64,000 nucleotides of DNA from Streptomyces misionensis (GTDB lineage: Bacteria; Actinomycetota; Actinomycetes; Streptomycetales; Streptomycetaceae). The position numbers and the translations under genes were made by a program. Where the stretch lies: positions 558,001-622,000 of the forward strand of contig NZ_FNTD01000004.1 in the NCBI RefSeq assembly GCF_900104815.1, read 5' to 3'. Positions 37,866 through 47,124 of the stretch are shown here, piece after piece. Numbering within the stretch: the first letter of the stretch is position 1; each line of letters begins with the position of its first letter. The notes beneath the pieces were generated by a model. It saw only the letters and a list, made by a program, of their open reading frames with translations. It had not been told where the DNA came from and made no database searches.

Positions 37866-40325
37866 CTACGGAATCTCCTGCTCGGCCCAGATGATCTTCC
37901 CCTCGCCGGTGTAGCGGGCGCCCCAGCGGTGGGAGAGCTGGGCGACCAGGAACAGGCCGCGGCCGCCCTCGTCCGTGCTGCGGGCGTGCCGCAGCCGGGG
38001 CGCGGTGCTGCTGGCGTCGGCGACCTCGCAGGTCAGCCGGGAGTCACGCAGCAGCCGTACCCGGATCGGTGGGGCGGCGTACCGGATCGCGTTGGTGACC
38101 AGCTCGCTCACCAGGAGTTCCGTCGTCATGACCAGCTCGGCCAGGCCCCACTCCGTCACCTGCCGGGCGGCCAGCGCGCGGATCTCGCCGACGGCCGCCG
38201 GATCGTCGGGCACGTCCCAGGAGACGGCGTGGTCGGTGCCCAGGGCGCGGGTGCGGGTCAGCAGCAGGGCGATGTCGTCGGGCTGGGGCCGCGGGACGAG
38301 TTCGCTCACGGCCTCGGCGCACAGCGTCTCCAGGTCGGGCGCGGCACGGGTGAGGGCCCGGGCGAGCCGGGACATGCCGCGTTCCACGTCGTCGCAGGCC
38401 TGGATGAGGCCGTTGGTGTACAGGCCCAGCAGGCTGTGCTCGGGCAGCTCGATCTCGGTGGTCTCGAACGCCATGCCGCCCAGGCCCAGCGGGGGCCCGG
38501 CGGCGATCTCCGGGAAGTGGGCGGGCCCGTCCGGGGGCACGACGATCGGCGGCGGGTGGCCGGCCCGGGCCATGGTGCAGCGCCGGCTGACCGGGTCGTA
38601 GACGGCGTACAGGCAGGTCGCCCCGGTGAAGGCGGCCGTGCTCTGCGCGGCGGCCCCGGACCCGTTGTCCTCGGCACCGAGGCGGAGCACCAGGTCGTCG
38701 AGGTGGGCGAGGAGTTCGTCGGGGGGCAGCTCCATGTCGGCGAGGGTCTGCACGGCGGTGCGCAGCCGGCCCATGCTCGCCGCGGCACCGATGCCGTGGC
38801 CCACCACGTCCCCGACGACCAGCCCGACCCGCGCCCCGGACAGCGGGATCACGTCGAACCAGTCGCCGCCGACGCCGCCCGCCGGGTCGGCCGGGAGGTA
38901 GGAGGAGGCCACGTCCAGTGCGGTGCCGCCGGTGAGGGACGGGGGCAGCAGGCTGCGCTGGAGGGTGAGGGCGGCCGTGTGCTCCCGGGTGTAGCGGCGG
39001 GCGTTGTCGAGGCAGACCGCCGCCCGCGCCGACAGTTCCCGGGCCAGCAGGACGTCGTCGGAGCAGAAGGGCACCGCGTTGGTCGAACGGGCGAAGGTGA
39101 CGAGGCCGAGGGCGGTGTTGCGGGCCCGCAGCGGGACCACGATCAGGGAGTGCAGGCCGTACGCGCGGATGCGTTCGGCGCGCCGTGGCTCGGCGGTGAC
39201 CCAGGGGCCCTGTTCCGGGTCGAGGACCGGCACGAACAGCGGGTCGTCCTGGACGAGGGTCCGGGTGTCGTACGGCGCGGCGAGGAAGCCGACCCGCTCG
39301 CCGACCCGGTGGACGGCCTCCGGGCAGCCCTCGCGCACCGAGGACAGCGCGGCGCGGCGCATCGCGGGCCGGGTGGAAGCCGGGCCCGCTCCGACCGGCC
39401 AGGTGCCGGGGCCCTCGCCGCCGAGCACCGGTTCGAGCAGGTCGACGGCGACGAAGTCGGCGAAGCGGGGGACGGTGAAGTCGGCCAGCTCCTGGGCCGT
39501 CCGCGTCACGTCGAGAGTCGTGCCGACGCAGGCCCCGGCCTCGTTGACCATCGACAGCAGCCGCCGGGCGACCCAGCGCTCGGTGACGTCCAGGACCATG
39601 GTGCACACGCCGGTGACGGCGTCGTCGGCGTCGACCAGGGGGAAGAACGACGTCGAGTAGGCGTGCCTGCGGTGCGGGTCGGCCCAGCTCCAGCCGGCGT
39701 ACTCGTAGTCGGTGACCGGCACGCCGGTGGCGATCACCTTGCGCATCAGCCCTTCCAGGGCCTCGCCCTCCAGGCCGGGCAGCAGGTCGCCGAGCCGCCG
39801 CCCCAGCCGCTCCGGGCGGGGCACCCCGCCGATCCGCTCCAGGGTGTCGTTCAGCCAGACGTAGCGCAGTTCGCGGTCCAGTACGGCCATGCCGACCGGC
39901 GAGCGGGTCAGGAACCCGTCGAGGACGGACTGGGCCATCGTCCACTGCGGGCGCTCGGCGCCGGCCGAGGCCAGGAAGCAGACGCGTCCGCCCATGCGGA
40001 AGGCGGCCGAGACGCGCAGCCGCACGTCGAGGGGGTGGCCGTCGCGGTGCCGCACCCGGATCTGGCCGCTCCAGCCGTTCCCGCCGCGGCAGCGCTCCGC
40101 GATCCCCGCGGTCCGCGCCGGGTCCGCGGGCATGGCGAGCAGCCGGGCGGCGGAGCCACCGACCACCTCCGGCGCGGGGTAGCCGAGCAGTGCCTCGGCG
40201 GCACGGGTCCAGCCGACCACGGTGCCGTCGTCACGGATCACCGCGGCCGCGTCGGCAGACGCGTCGAACAGATCCGCCGACCCCGCGGTCGTGTCCGCGG
40301 TGTCGCTCTTGCGCACTGGTTCCAT
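37866..40325 (-). CDS. PAS-PAS-GAF-SpoIIE phosphatase with C-terminal HATPase (RsbW-like) domain
   Basis: The protein has 819 residues. PAS domains lie at ~20-125 (AAAVIRDDGTVVGWTRAAEALLGY) and ~135-250 (SPVGMAVLDRELRYVWLND). A GAF domain lies at ~265-450, a PP2C/SpoIIE phosphatase at ~465-690 (GGDWFDVIPLSGARVGLVVG; DDIALLLTRTRAL) and a HATPase_c anti-sigma kinase-like domain at ~700-819 (LLVSELVTNAIRYAAPP; DEGGRGLFLVAQLSHRWG). This full architecture is typical of Streptomyces stress signalling, putting a phosphatase and an opposing kinase in one chain. ATG 40325 was chosen; a GTG nine bases upstream is possible. It is soluble and probably senses redox, small ligands or light through PAS/GAF. 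Confidence 0.92.
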   Translation of the reverse strand: MEPVRKSDTADTTAGSADLFDASADAAAVIRDDGTVVGWTRAAEALLGYPAPEVVGGSAARLLAMPADPARTAGIAERCRGGNGWSGQIRVRHRDGHPLDVRLRVSAAFRMGGRVCFLASAGAERPQWTMAQSVLDGFLTRSPVGMAVLDRELRYVWLNDTLERIGGVPRPERLGRRLGDLLPGLEGEALEGLMRKVIATGVPVTDYEYAGWSWADPHRRHAYSTSFFPLVDADDAVTGVCTMVLDVTERWVARRLLSMVNEAGACVGTTLDVTRTAQELADFTVPRFADFVAVDLLEPVLGGEGPGTWPVGAGPASTRPAMRRAALSSVREGCPEAVHRVGERVGFLAAPYDTRTLVQDDPLFVPVLDPEQGPWVTAEPRRAERIRAYGLHSLIVVPLRARNTALGLVTFARSTNAVPFCSDDVLLARELSARAAVCLDNARRYTREHTAALTLQRSLLPPSLTGGTALDVASSYLPADPAGGVGGDWFDVIPLSGARVGLVVGDVVGHGIGAAASMGRLRTAVQTLADMELPPDELLAHLDDLVLRLGAEDNGSGAAAQSTAAFTGATCLYAVYDPVSRRCTMARAGHPPPIVVPPDGPAHFPEIAAGPPLGLGGMAFETTEIELPEHSLLGLYTNGLIQACDDVERGMSRLARALTRAAPDLETLCAEAVSELVPRPQPDDIALLLTRTRALGTDHAVSWDVPDDPAAVGEIRALAARQVTEWGLAELVMTTELLVSELVTNAIRYAAPPIRVRLLRDSRLTCEVADASSTAPRLRHARSTDEGGRGLFLVAQLSHRWGARYTGEGKIIWAEQEIP

Positions 40326-40340
40326 CAGTCTCACTTTTAC

Positions 40341-40356
40341 ACCAGTATCGACTGGT
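40341..40356. promoter_or_regulatory. Palindrome upstream of the PAS-GAF phosphatase
   Basis: ACCAGT (40341-40346), ATCG, ACTGGT (40351-40356), with another ACTGGT at 40315-40320. It lies 15 bases from the phosphatase start in a 219-base divergent gap and may bind a regulator or overlap the promoter. Confidence 0.45.
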
Positions 40357-40544
40357 TTAACCCCCCGGTGGGCGGGGTCCCGGCCCCCGGCCCGCCGGGC
40401 TCCCCCGCGCCCGCGCCCCTCCCCCCGTCCGTGCGGCCCACCTGGGGCTCGGCAGCCTTTTTTGAGCGGTCCGTACTGACATTCCGGTAACGATCGCGCA
40501 CCAGGTGCCCCGCGCCTACATGTAACGTCCATACGATCCGGCGC

Positions 40545-42197
40545 ATGAACAGAGCTGTGAAGATCGGCATAGCCGGTACGTGCACCGCACTGCTCGTCGC
40601 GGGGGGAATAGGCACGTACAACCTCGTGCACGGGCTGACCGGGGGCACGGCCGGAGACCGGACCGAGGAGGCGGGATTCGACCCGTCGACGGTGTCGACC
40701 ACGCCGCCCTCGGGGACCGAGGCGGTGAAGCTGGCCCGAACGTTCCTGGACCACTGGTCGGGCCGCCAGTTCGACGGCGCGGCCCGGATCACCGACGCGC
40801 CGGACACCGCCGCCCAGGCGCTGCGCGGGTACAGGGACGGCCTGCACCTGGAGAAGCTGACCTTCACCCAGGTCCGCTCGGCCGGCACCTCGACCGCGAC
40901 CCCGGGCGCGGCCAAGGTCACCTTCACCGTCACCGCCCAGGTGCCGGGCGGCAGTTGGAGCTACCCGAGCGCGGTGGCCGTACGCAAGAGCACCAACGGC
41001 GTGGCGGCCGTGCACTGGAACAACTCCGTGCTGTACCCGGGGCTCGGGGACGACCAGTCGCTGACCGCGGGCACGCTGCCCGCCGGGGCGAGCGACGCGA
41101 AGGTGGTGGCGGGCGACGGGAAGACCGACCTCACCGCGTTCCCCTCCCTGCGGGACATCGCCGCGACGATCCGGCAGAACGCCAAGGCCACCGGCGGCCG
41201 CCCCGGCACCGGCATCGCCGTGGTCGACGCGGCCGGCACGGGCGTCAAAACGCTGAAGACCTTCACCGAGGGCCGCGCCCCGGTCATCAAGACCACCATC
41301 GACGCCCGGCTCCAGTCCGCCGCCGAGGCGGCGGTGAAGGACCCGCACCTCGGGGGACGGCCGGCGGGCACCGTGGCCCTCGACTGGAGCAACGGCCACA
41401 TCCTGGCGGTCGCGCACACGGGGGACGACGGGGACATCGCCCTCAACGGCATCAAGTCACCCGGCTCCACCATGAAGATCGTCACGGCCGCGGCCCTGTT
41501 CGACAAGGCGGGCCTGAACCCGGCCAGCTCCGCTCCGTGCACCGACTCGCTGATGGCCAACAGCCAGCTGTTCCACAACGATCCCGGGGTGAAGCCGAAC
41601 CCGGGCTCCAACCTGACGCAGGCCTTCGCCGTGTCGTGCAACACGTCGTTCATCAAGGACGGCTTCCACTACCTGGTGCACGACGGTGACGCCTCCGCGC
41701 TGCACGACGAGGCCGTGGACGTCTTCGGCATGGGCAGCTGGTCCATCGGCGGCGGGGTCGCCACCACCGACCCGAGCATTCCGCCGGACGCGCAGGGCGG
41801 CGACCAGGCCGCCCAGTTCATCGGCCAGGGCAGGGTGTCGGCCACCCCGCTGTTCATGGCGTCCGTGGCGGCCACCGTGCGCAACGCCGGTTTCCGGCAG
41901 CCGGTCATCCTGCCGGACCAGCGGCAGGCGACCGCGCCCCGGCCCATCTCACCGCGCACGGCGGGGTACCTCCAGTCGATGATGCGCACCACGGCCGCCG
42001 CCGGCACCGCCGCCCCGCGCCTCGGCGGTCTGTCCGGTGTCGGCGCCAAGACCGGCACCGCCGAGGAGGGCGACCACACCAACGGCTGGCTCACCGCGTA
42101 CGGCTCCCGCATCGCGGCCGCGGCCCTGGTCGAGGGCGGCAGCTCGGGCGTCGACTCCGCCGGTTACGTCGTACGGCACCTGCTGACCGCGGGCTGA
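40545..42197 (+). CDS. PBP2a-like transpeptidase (NTF2/MecA-N + transpeptidase)
   Basis: The protein has 550 residues. TM anchor ~5-28 (KIGIAGTCTALLVAGGIGTYNL), then a MecA_N/NTF2-like domain at ~55-165 (AVKLARTFLDHWSGRQFDGAARI), then a transpeptidase domain with S308-T-M-K311, S364-C-N366 and K502-T-G-T505. It should cross-link peptidoglycan outside the membrane. The middle PBP dimerisation domain is short compared with classical PBP2a. Low-affinity PBPs of this type contribute to beta-lactam tolerance in Streptomyces, and the bla system lies 35 kb away. The catalytic residues are all intact. Confidence 0.9.
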   Translation: MNRAVKIGIAGTCTALLVAGGIGTYNLVHGLTGGTAGDRTEEAGFDPSTVSTTPPSGTEAVKLARTFLDHWSGRQFDGAARITDAPDTAAQALRGYRDGLHLEKLTFTQVRSAGTSTATPGAAKVTFTVTAQVPGGSWSYPSAVAVRKSTNGVAAVHWNNSVLYPGLGDDQSLTAGTLPAGASDAKVVAGDGKTDLTAFPSLRDIAATIRQNAKATGGRPGTGIAVVDAAGTGVKTLKTFTEGRAPVIKTTIDARLQSAAEAAVKDPHLGGRPAGTVALDWSNGHILAVAHTGDDGDIALNGIKSPGSTMKIVTAAALFDKAGLNPASSAPCTDSLMANSQLFHNDPGVKPNPGSNLTQAFAVSCNTSFIKDGFHYLVHDGDASALHDEAVDVFGMGSWSIGGGVATTDPSIPPDAQGGDQAAQFIGQGRVSATPLFMASVAATVRNAGFRQPVILPDQRQATAPRPISPRTAGYLQSMMRTTAAAGTAAPRLGGLSGVGAKTGTAEEGDHTNGWLTAYGSRIAAAALVEGGSSGVDSAGYVVRHLLTAG

Positions 42198-42369
42198 ACC
42201 GTCCGCCCCGGCCCGGTGCCTCCCGCCGGGCCGTGAGGCGGTTCTCCCGCTCCGAGTGCCGCCGGCACCCCTGACACGGCTGTGCGTGCTCGTGCTCCGC
42301 GTGGGCCGAACCGCCTTACGGAGCCGTGACGTCACCGGCGGGCTCCGTGGTCCCGGCGCCGGTTGCTCC

Positions 42370-42375
42370 TAGCGT
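42370..42375 (+). promoter_or_regulatory. -10 element of an apparently leaderless epimerase transcript
   Basis: TAGCGT ends six bases before ATG 42382, with no Shine-Dalgarno in between. This is the typical geometry of leaderless Streptomyces genes. Confidence 0.5.
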
Positions 42376-42381
42376 GTGGGT

Positions 42382-43371
42382 ATGCGCGTACTGGTCACCG
42401 GCGGTGCCGGGTTCATCGGGTCCCATGTCGTCGAGGCGCTGCGGGCGGGCGGGCACGAGCCGGTGGTGTTCGACGTCCGCGCGCACCCCGGCGCGGACGT
42501 GCGGGACGCGGACGCGGTGGCCCGGGCGCTCTTAGGGGTGGACGCCGTGTGCCATCAGGCGGCGATGGTCGGGCTGGGCGAGGGGGTCGCGGACGCCCCG
42601 GAGTACGTCTCGCGCAACGACCTGGGAACGGCCGTGCTGGTGGCCGCGATGGCGGCGGCGGGGGTGCGGCGCCTGGTGCTGGCCGGGTCGATGGTCGTGT
42701 ACGGGGAGGGCCGGTACGTCTGCCCGCGCCACGGCGTCGTACGGCCGGGTCCGCGGGCCGTGGCCGACCTGGCGGCGGGCCGGTTCGAGCCACGGTGCCC
42801 GCGGTGCGGGGCGGAGCTGGTACCCGGCCCGGTCGGCGAGGACGCCCCCGCCGATCCCCGGAACGTGTACGCGGCGACCAAGCTGGCCCAGGAGCACCTG
42901 GCCGCCGCGTGGGCCCGCGGCACGGGCGGGGCGGCGGTGTCCCTGCGCTACCACAACGTGTACGGGCCCCGGATGCCCCGCGACACCCCGTACGCCGGGG
43001 TCGCCTCGTTCTTCCGCTCCGCCCTCGCGCACGGCCGGGCGCCCCGGGTCTTCGAGGACGGGCGGCAGCGGCGGGACTTCGTGCATGTGCGGGACGTGGC
43101 CCGGGCGAACGTGGCGGCGCTGGAGGCGGCGGCCGCCCCGGGGGCGCTCACGGTGTACAACACGGGCAGCGGTGAGCCCCGTACCGTCGGCGACCTGGCG
43201 CGTGCGCTCGCCGCGGCGTGCGGAGGCCCGGAGCCGGTGGTCACCGGGGAGTACCGGCTGGGGGACGTCCGGCACATCACCGCCGACTCCTCGCGGCTGC
43301 GGTCCGCCCTGGGCTGGCAGCCACGGGTCCCGTTCGCGGAGGGCATCAGGGAGTTCGCCCGGGAGGGCTGA
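42382..43371 (+). CDS. NAD-dependent sugar epimerase/dehydratase with Cys-rich insert and a TTA codon
   Basis: The protein has 329 residues. It is an extended SDR: VTGGAGFIGSHVVEALRAGG at the N-terminus, Ser in VLAGSMVVYGEG and the catalytic YxxxK in NVYAATKLAQEHL. The C-terminal substrate region is RDFVHVRDVARANVAAL. Between the Ser and Tyr motifs is an insert with Cys residues (YVCPRH, then RCPRCGAEL), a likely zinc site not found in GalE or RmlB. Codon 51 (42532-42534) is the rare leucine codon TTA, which in Streptomyces makes translation depend on bldA tRNA. It opens a surface-sugar cluster; the exact sugar substrate is unknown. Confidence 0.88.
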   Translation: MRVLVTGGAGFIGSHVVEALRAGGHEPVVFDVRAHPGADVRDADAVARALLGVDAVCHQAAMVGLGEGVADAPEYVSRNDLGTAVLVAAMAAAGVRRLVLAGSMVVYGEGRYVCPRHGVVRPGPRAVADLAAGRFEPRCPRCGAELVPGPVGEDAPADPRNVYAATKLAQEHLAAAWARGTGGAAVSLRYHNVYGPRMPRDTPYAGVASFFRSALAHGRAPRVFEDGRQRRDFVHVRDVARANVAALEAAAAPGALTVYNTGSGEPRTVGDLARALAAACGGPEPVVTGEYRLGDVRHITADSSRLRSALGWQPRVPFAEGIREFAREG

Positions 43372-43404
43372 GCCGGGCCACGGCCCGCCCGGGGCCGCGC
43401 CGGG

Positions 43405-44514
43405 CTACGGCGCCGCCGGCAAGGTCACCTCGAAGCGGCAGCCGCCGGGGATGTTGCGCACGGTGGCCCGGCCCCGGTGGGCCTCCACGATGCCCCGGAC
43501 GATGGCGAGGCCGAGGCCCGCGCCCGCCGGCGGTGTGCGGGCGTCGGTGCCGCGCCAGCCGGTGTCGAAGACGCGCGGCAGGTCCTCGTCCGGGATGCCG
43601 CCGCAGCCGTCGCTGACCGACACCACCACGCCCTCGTCGGTGCGTTCGGCGGCGACCGCCACCGTGCCGTCGGCCGGGGTGCGGCGAATGGCGTTGACCA
43701 GCAGGTTGCCGAGCACGCGGCTCATCTCCCGGCCGTCCACCTCCACCGGCACCGGCGCGACCCGCTCGCCCACCAGCCGTACCCCGTGCTCCCGGGCCAG
43801 CGGACCGGCGCCGGCCAGGGCGTCGCCGACCAGGTCGTACAGACTGACGCGGGACAGGCTCAGCGGCAGGGTGCCCGCGTGGATGCGGGAGAGTTCGAAG
43901 AGGTCCCCGACCATGCCGTCCAGGCGTTCCACCTCGGCGCGGATCTGCCGCAGATAGCGGGCGGGGTCGGCGGCCACCCCGTCCTCCAGGGCCTCCGCCA
44001 TGGCGCGCAGCCCGGCGAGCGGGGTGCGCAGATCGTGCGAGATCCAGGCGACCAGTTCCCGCCGGGATGCCTCCAACGCCCGCTCCCGGTCGCGGGATTC
44101 GGCGAGCCGGGCGCTGGTCGCCGCCAGCTCCCGGCTGAGGTCCTCCAGTTCGGCGGTGGCGGGACCGCCGGGGGCGGCGAAGGCACCGCCGTCGCCGAAC
44201 GCCCGGGCGGCGACCGCGAGTTCACGGCTGCGGGCGACCACCCAGCGACCCAGCAGCAGTGCGGTGACCAGGGAGACGACGGCCGCCATGGCGACGACGG
44301 TGGTGACGACGCTGAGGTCGTGCGGGGACAGGAACATGGCCCAGGCGACGGCGAGCGTGCCCGCGAGCATGGCGACGACGCCCACCGCGGCGACGACGGC
44401 GAGCGAGGCGGTGAGCGAGCGCCGCCGGATCAGCCGCAGGGCGCAGGCCCCGGCGAGACCCGTGGCGGCGGCGCCGGCGAAGGCGTAGAGGGCGATGAGG
44501 AGGGCGTCGCGCAC
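43405..44514 (-). CDS. Sensor histidine kinase of the surface-sugar cluster
   Basis: The protein has 369 residues from GTG 44514, two bases after the regulator stop. Two or three TM helices (LLIALYAFAGAAATGLAGACAL, LAVVAAVGVVAMLAGTLAVAW, VVTTVVAMAAVVSLVTALLLG) with almost no periplasmic loop, then HisKA with His in LVAWISHDLRTPLAGL. The ATPase has N box NLLVNAIRRTP, G1 SDGCGGI and G2 GAGLGLAIVRGIVEAHRG. The lack of an external sensor suggests intramembrane sensing. The conserved second Asn of the N box is present. It is translated together with the regulator. Confidence 0.9.
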   Translation of the reverse strand: MRDALLIALYAFAGAAATGLAGACALRLIRRRSLTASLAVVAAVGVVAMLAGTLAVAWAMFLSPHDLSVVTTVVAMAAVVSLVTALLLGRWVVARSRELAVAARAFGDGGAFAAPGGPATAELEDLSRELAATSARLAESRDRERALEASRRELVAWISHDLRTPLAGLRAMAEALEDGVAADPARYLRQIRAEVERLDGMVGDLFELSRIHAGTLPLSLSRVSLYDLVGDALAGAGPLAREHGVRLVGERVAPVPVEVDGREMSRVLGNLLVNAIRRTPADGTVAVAAERTDEGVVVSVSDGCGGIPDEDLPRVFDTGWRGTDARTPPAGAGLGLAIVRGIVEAHRGRATVRNIPGGCRFEVTLPAAP

Positions 44515-44516
44515 GG

Positions 44517-45248
<732 letters not shown>

Positions 45249-45303
45249 GCCTCAAGCGTGGCACCCCGCGTCCGGCGGCGGTGCGGCGGCCGGGGCGGCG
45301 TCC

Positions 45304-45354
45304 GCGTTTCGTAAGGACCGCAATCCCGCTTCGCCCGGTTTGTCTCCGTAGGGT
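45304..45354. promoter_or_regulatory. Divergent promoter: shared GCGTTTCGT motif and leaderless -10 of the GT2 gene
   Basis: GCGTTTCGT (45304-45312) is the inverse of ACGAAACGC found at 48418-48426 upstream of the GT-C gene. TAGGGT (45349-45354) lies seven bases before GTG 45362 and fits a -10 for a leaderless transcript. Confidence 0.45.
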
Positions 45355-45361
45355 GAGTCCC

Positions 45362-46054
45362 GTGACGACCACTTCCGCGGACGTCGATGTGGTGCTGCCC
45401 TGTCTGGACGAGGCCGAGGCGCTGCCCTGGGTGCTCGGGCGGATCCCGGCCGGGTGGCGCGCCCTCGTCGTCGACAACGGCTCCACCGACGACTCGGCCC
45501 GGATCGCCCGCGCGCTGGGCGCGACGGTGCTGCACGAACCCCGGCGCGGCTTCGGCGCCGCCTGCCACACCGGGCTGGCCGCCGCCACCGCGGACGTCGT
45601 CTGCTTCTGCGACTGCGACGCCTCGCTGGACCCCGCGCTGCTCGTGCCCTTCGTCCGGGACGTGCGCCGCGGCGCGGCGGACCTGGTGCTCGGCCGGCGC
45701 CGCCCGGTGGGCCGGGGCAGCTGGCCGGTGCACGCCCGGGCCGGGAACCTGGCGCTGGCGCGGCTGCTGCGCCACCGTACCGGGCTGCGGCTGCACGACC
45801 TCGGGCCGCTGCGGGCGGCCCGCCGCGAGGCGCTGCTGGCGCTGGACCTCACCGACCGCCGCAGCGGCTATCCGCTCCAGATGGTGGTGCGGGCCGCCGA
45901 CGCCGGGTGGCGCGTCGTCGAGCGCGACGTGCCGTATCTGCCGCGCACCGGCCTGTCCAAGGTGACGGGCACCTGGACCGGCACCTGGCGAGCGGTGCGG
46001 GACATGCGCCGGGTGCTGGCGGAGCCGCCGACCGGCGCGCGGGCGCCCCGGTGA
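45362..46054 (+). CDS. Family 2 glycosyltransferase (dolichol-phosphate-sugar synthase type)
   Basis: The protein has 230 residues from GTG 45362. It is a GT-A fold: VDVVLPCLDEAEALPWVLGR, nucleotide-binding LVVDNGSTDDSARIA and the DxD-like FCDCDASLDP. The acceptor region includes RLHDLGPLRAARREALLAL and RRSGYPLQMVVRAADAGWRVVERDVPY. There are no TM segments, so it is probably a soluble or peripheral enzyme that puts a sugar on a polyprenyl phosphate. Downstream membrane GT-C enzymes could use that product. It overlaps the DUF2064 gene by four bases (GTGA). Confidence 0.9.
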   Translation: MTTTSADVDVVLPCLDEAEALPWVLGRIPAGWRALVVDNGSTDDSARIARALGATVLHEPRRGFGAACHTGLAAATADVVCFCDCDASLDPALLVPFVRDVRRGAADLVLGRRRPVGRGSWPVHARAGNLALARLLRHRTGLRLHDLGPLRAARREALLALDLTDRRSGYPLQMVVRAADAGWRVVERDVPYLPRTGLSKVTGTWTGTWRAVRDMRRVLAEPPTGARAPR

Positions 46055-46668
46055 CCGCCTTGCTGGTGATCGCCAAGGAGCCGCGCGCCGGGCGGGTCAA
46101 GACGCGGCTGACCCCGCCGTTCACCCCGGCCGAGGCGGCGGGGCTGGCCGAGGCGGCGCTCGTCGACACCCTGTGCGCGGTGGCGGCGGCGCCCGCGTCC
46201 CGGCGGGTCCTGGTCCTGGACGGGACGCCGGGCGCCTGGCTGCCGCCGGGCTTCGAGGTGCTGCCGCAGTGCGCGGGCGGCCTGGACGAGCGGCTGGCGG
46301 ACGCCTTCGCGCACTGCGACGGCCCGGCTCTGCTGATCGGCATGGACACCCCGCAGGTGACCCCGGACCTGCTCGCCGTGGACTTCGCGGACTGCGACGC
46401 CTTTCTGGGCCCGGCCGAGGACGGCGGCTTCTGGGCGCTGGGCCTGGCCGAGCCCGACCCGGCGCTGCTGCGGGGCGTGCCCATGTCGACGCCCGTGACC
46501 GGTGCCGCGCAGCGCGAGCGGCTGCTCGCGGCGGGGCTGCGGGTGCGGGAGCTGCCCCGGCTGCGGGACGTCGATGTCGCCGCCGACGCCCGCGCCGTCG
46601 CCGCGCTCGCCCCGCACGGCCGGTTCGCCGCCCGGCTGGCCCGGTGCGCCCCGGCGTCCCGGCGCTGA
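46051..46668 (+). CDS. DUF2064 / TIGR04282-type nucleotidyltransferase-like protein
   Basis: The protein has 205 residues from GTG 46051. The N-terminus VTALLVIAKEPRAGRVKTRL contains the KxPxxGxVKTRL signature of GT-A-like nucleotidyltransferases. LLIGMDTPQVTPDLLAVDFA and FLGPAEDGGFWALGL complete the family. Relatives are annotated as CofC-like or as arsenosugar-type glycosyltransferases. Coupling to the GT2 gene by a 4-base overlap suggests it supplies or modifies an activated sugar. The specific reaction is unknown. Confidence 0.85.
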   Translation: MTALLVIAKEPRAGRVKTRLTPPFTPAEAAGLAEAALVDTLCAVAAAPASRRVLVLDGTPGAWLPPGFEVLPQCAGGLDERLADAFAHCDGPALLIGMDTPQVTPDLLAVDFADCDAFLGPAEDGGFWALGLAEPDPALLRGVPMSTPVTGAAQRERLLAAGLRVRELPRLRDVDVAADARAVAALAPHGRFAARLARCAPASRR

Positions 46669-46680
46669 ACCGGATCCGGC

Positions 46681-47124
46681 TCAGCCGCGCCTCGCCGCCC
46701 CGCGCGCCCGCCGGGCCCACAACAGCGCCGAGCCGGCGAAGAGTACGGCGGTGATCAGGAGCCAGCGGGCGAGGAAGCCGTCCGGGGACAGCCCGGTCAG
46801 CAGCCGGTACCGTTCGGTCACCCGGCCGCCGATCAGCGGGAACCACACGAGGAGCAGCAGCGCGGACAGCGCGGCGGGGACCCGCACGTACGGTGTCCAG
46901 GCGCGCCGTCCGGCCGCCCCGAGCCCGCGGACGAGGCCCCGGTCCGCGGCCGAGTAGAGCGGCAGCAGCACCAGGTCGTGCAGCAGGGCGGCGCCCACGA
47001 ACCACAGCAGCACCGCGAGCGGGTCGCTCGCCAGCAGCCGCACCCCGGCGTACCCGGCGACGGCGAACGAGCAGCCGAGCAGCAGCAGTTGGCGGGGACT
47101 GCCGAGCGGCGGCCGCGGCCTCAT
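46681..47124 (-). CDS. Four-TM membrane protein coupled to the molybdopterin oxidoreductase
   Basis: The protein has 147 residues from ATG 47124, which overlaps the oxidoreductase stop by four bases (ATGA). Four hydrophobic segments: LLLLGCSFAVAGYAGVRLL, PLAVLLWFVGAALLHDLVLL, ALSALLLLVWFPLIGG and WLLITAVLFAGSALLWARRA. No known domain. A His-Asp pair in the second helix could bind a cofactor, but this is speculation. It is probably an accessory subunit or an assembly partner of the oxidoreductase. Confidence 0.75.
   Translation of the reverse strand: MRPRPPLGSPRQLLLLGCSFAVAGYAGVRLLASDPLAVLLWFVGAALLHDLVLLPLYSAADRGLVRGLGAAGRRAWTPYVRVPAALSALLLLVWFPLIGGRVTERYRLLTGLSPDGFLARWLLITAVLFAGSALLWARRARGAARRG

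Noticed and set aside
37866..41417. 1183-codon version of the PAS-GAF phosphatase
   Set aside because: The first ~364 codons are antisense to the PBP gene or intergenic and low-complexity. PAS homology begins after ATG 40325.
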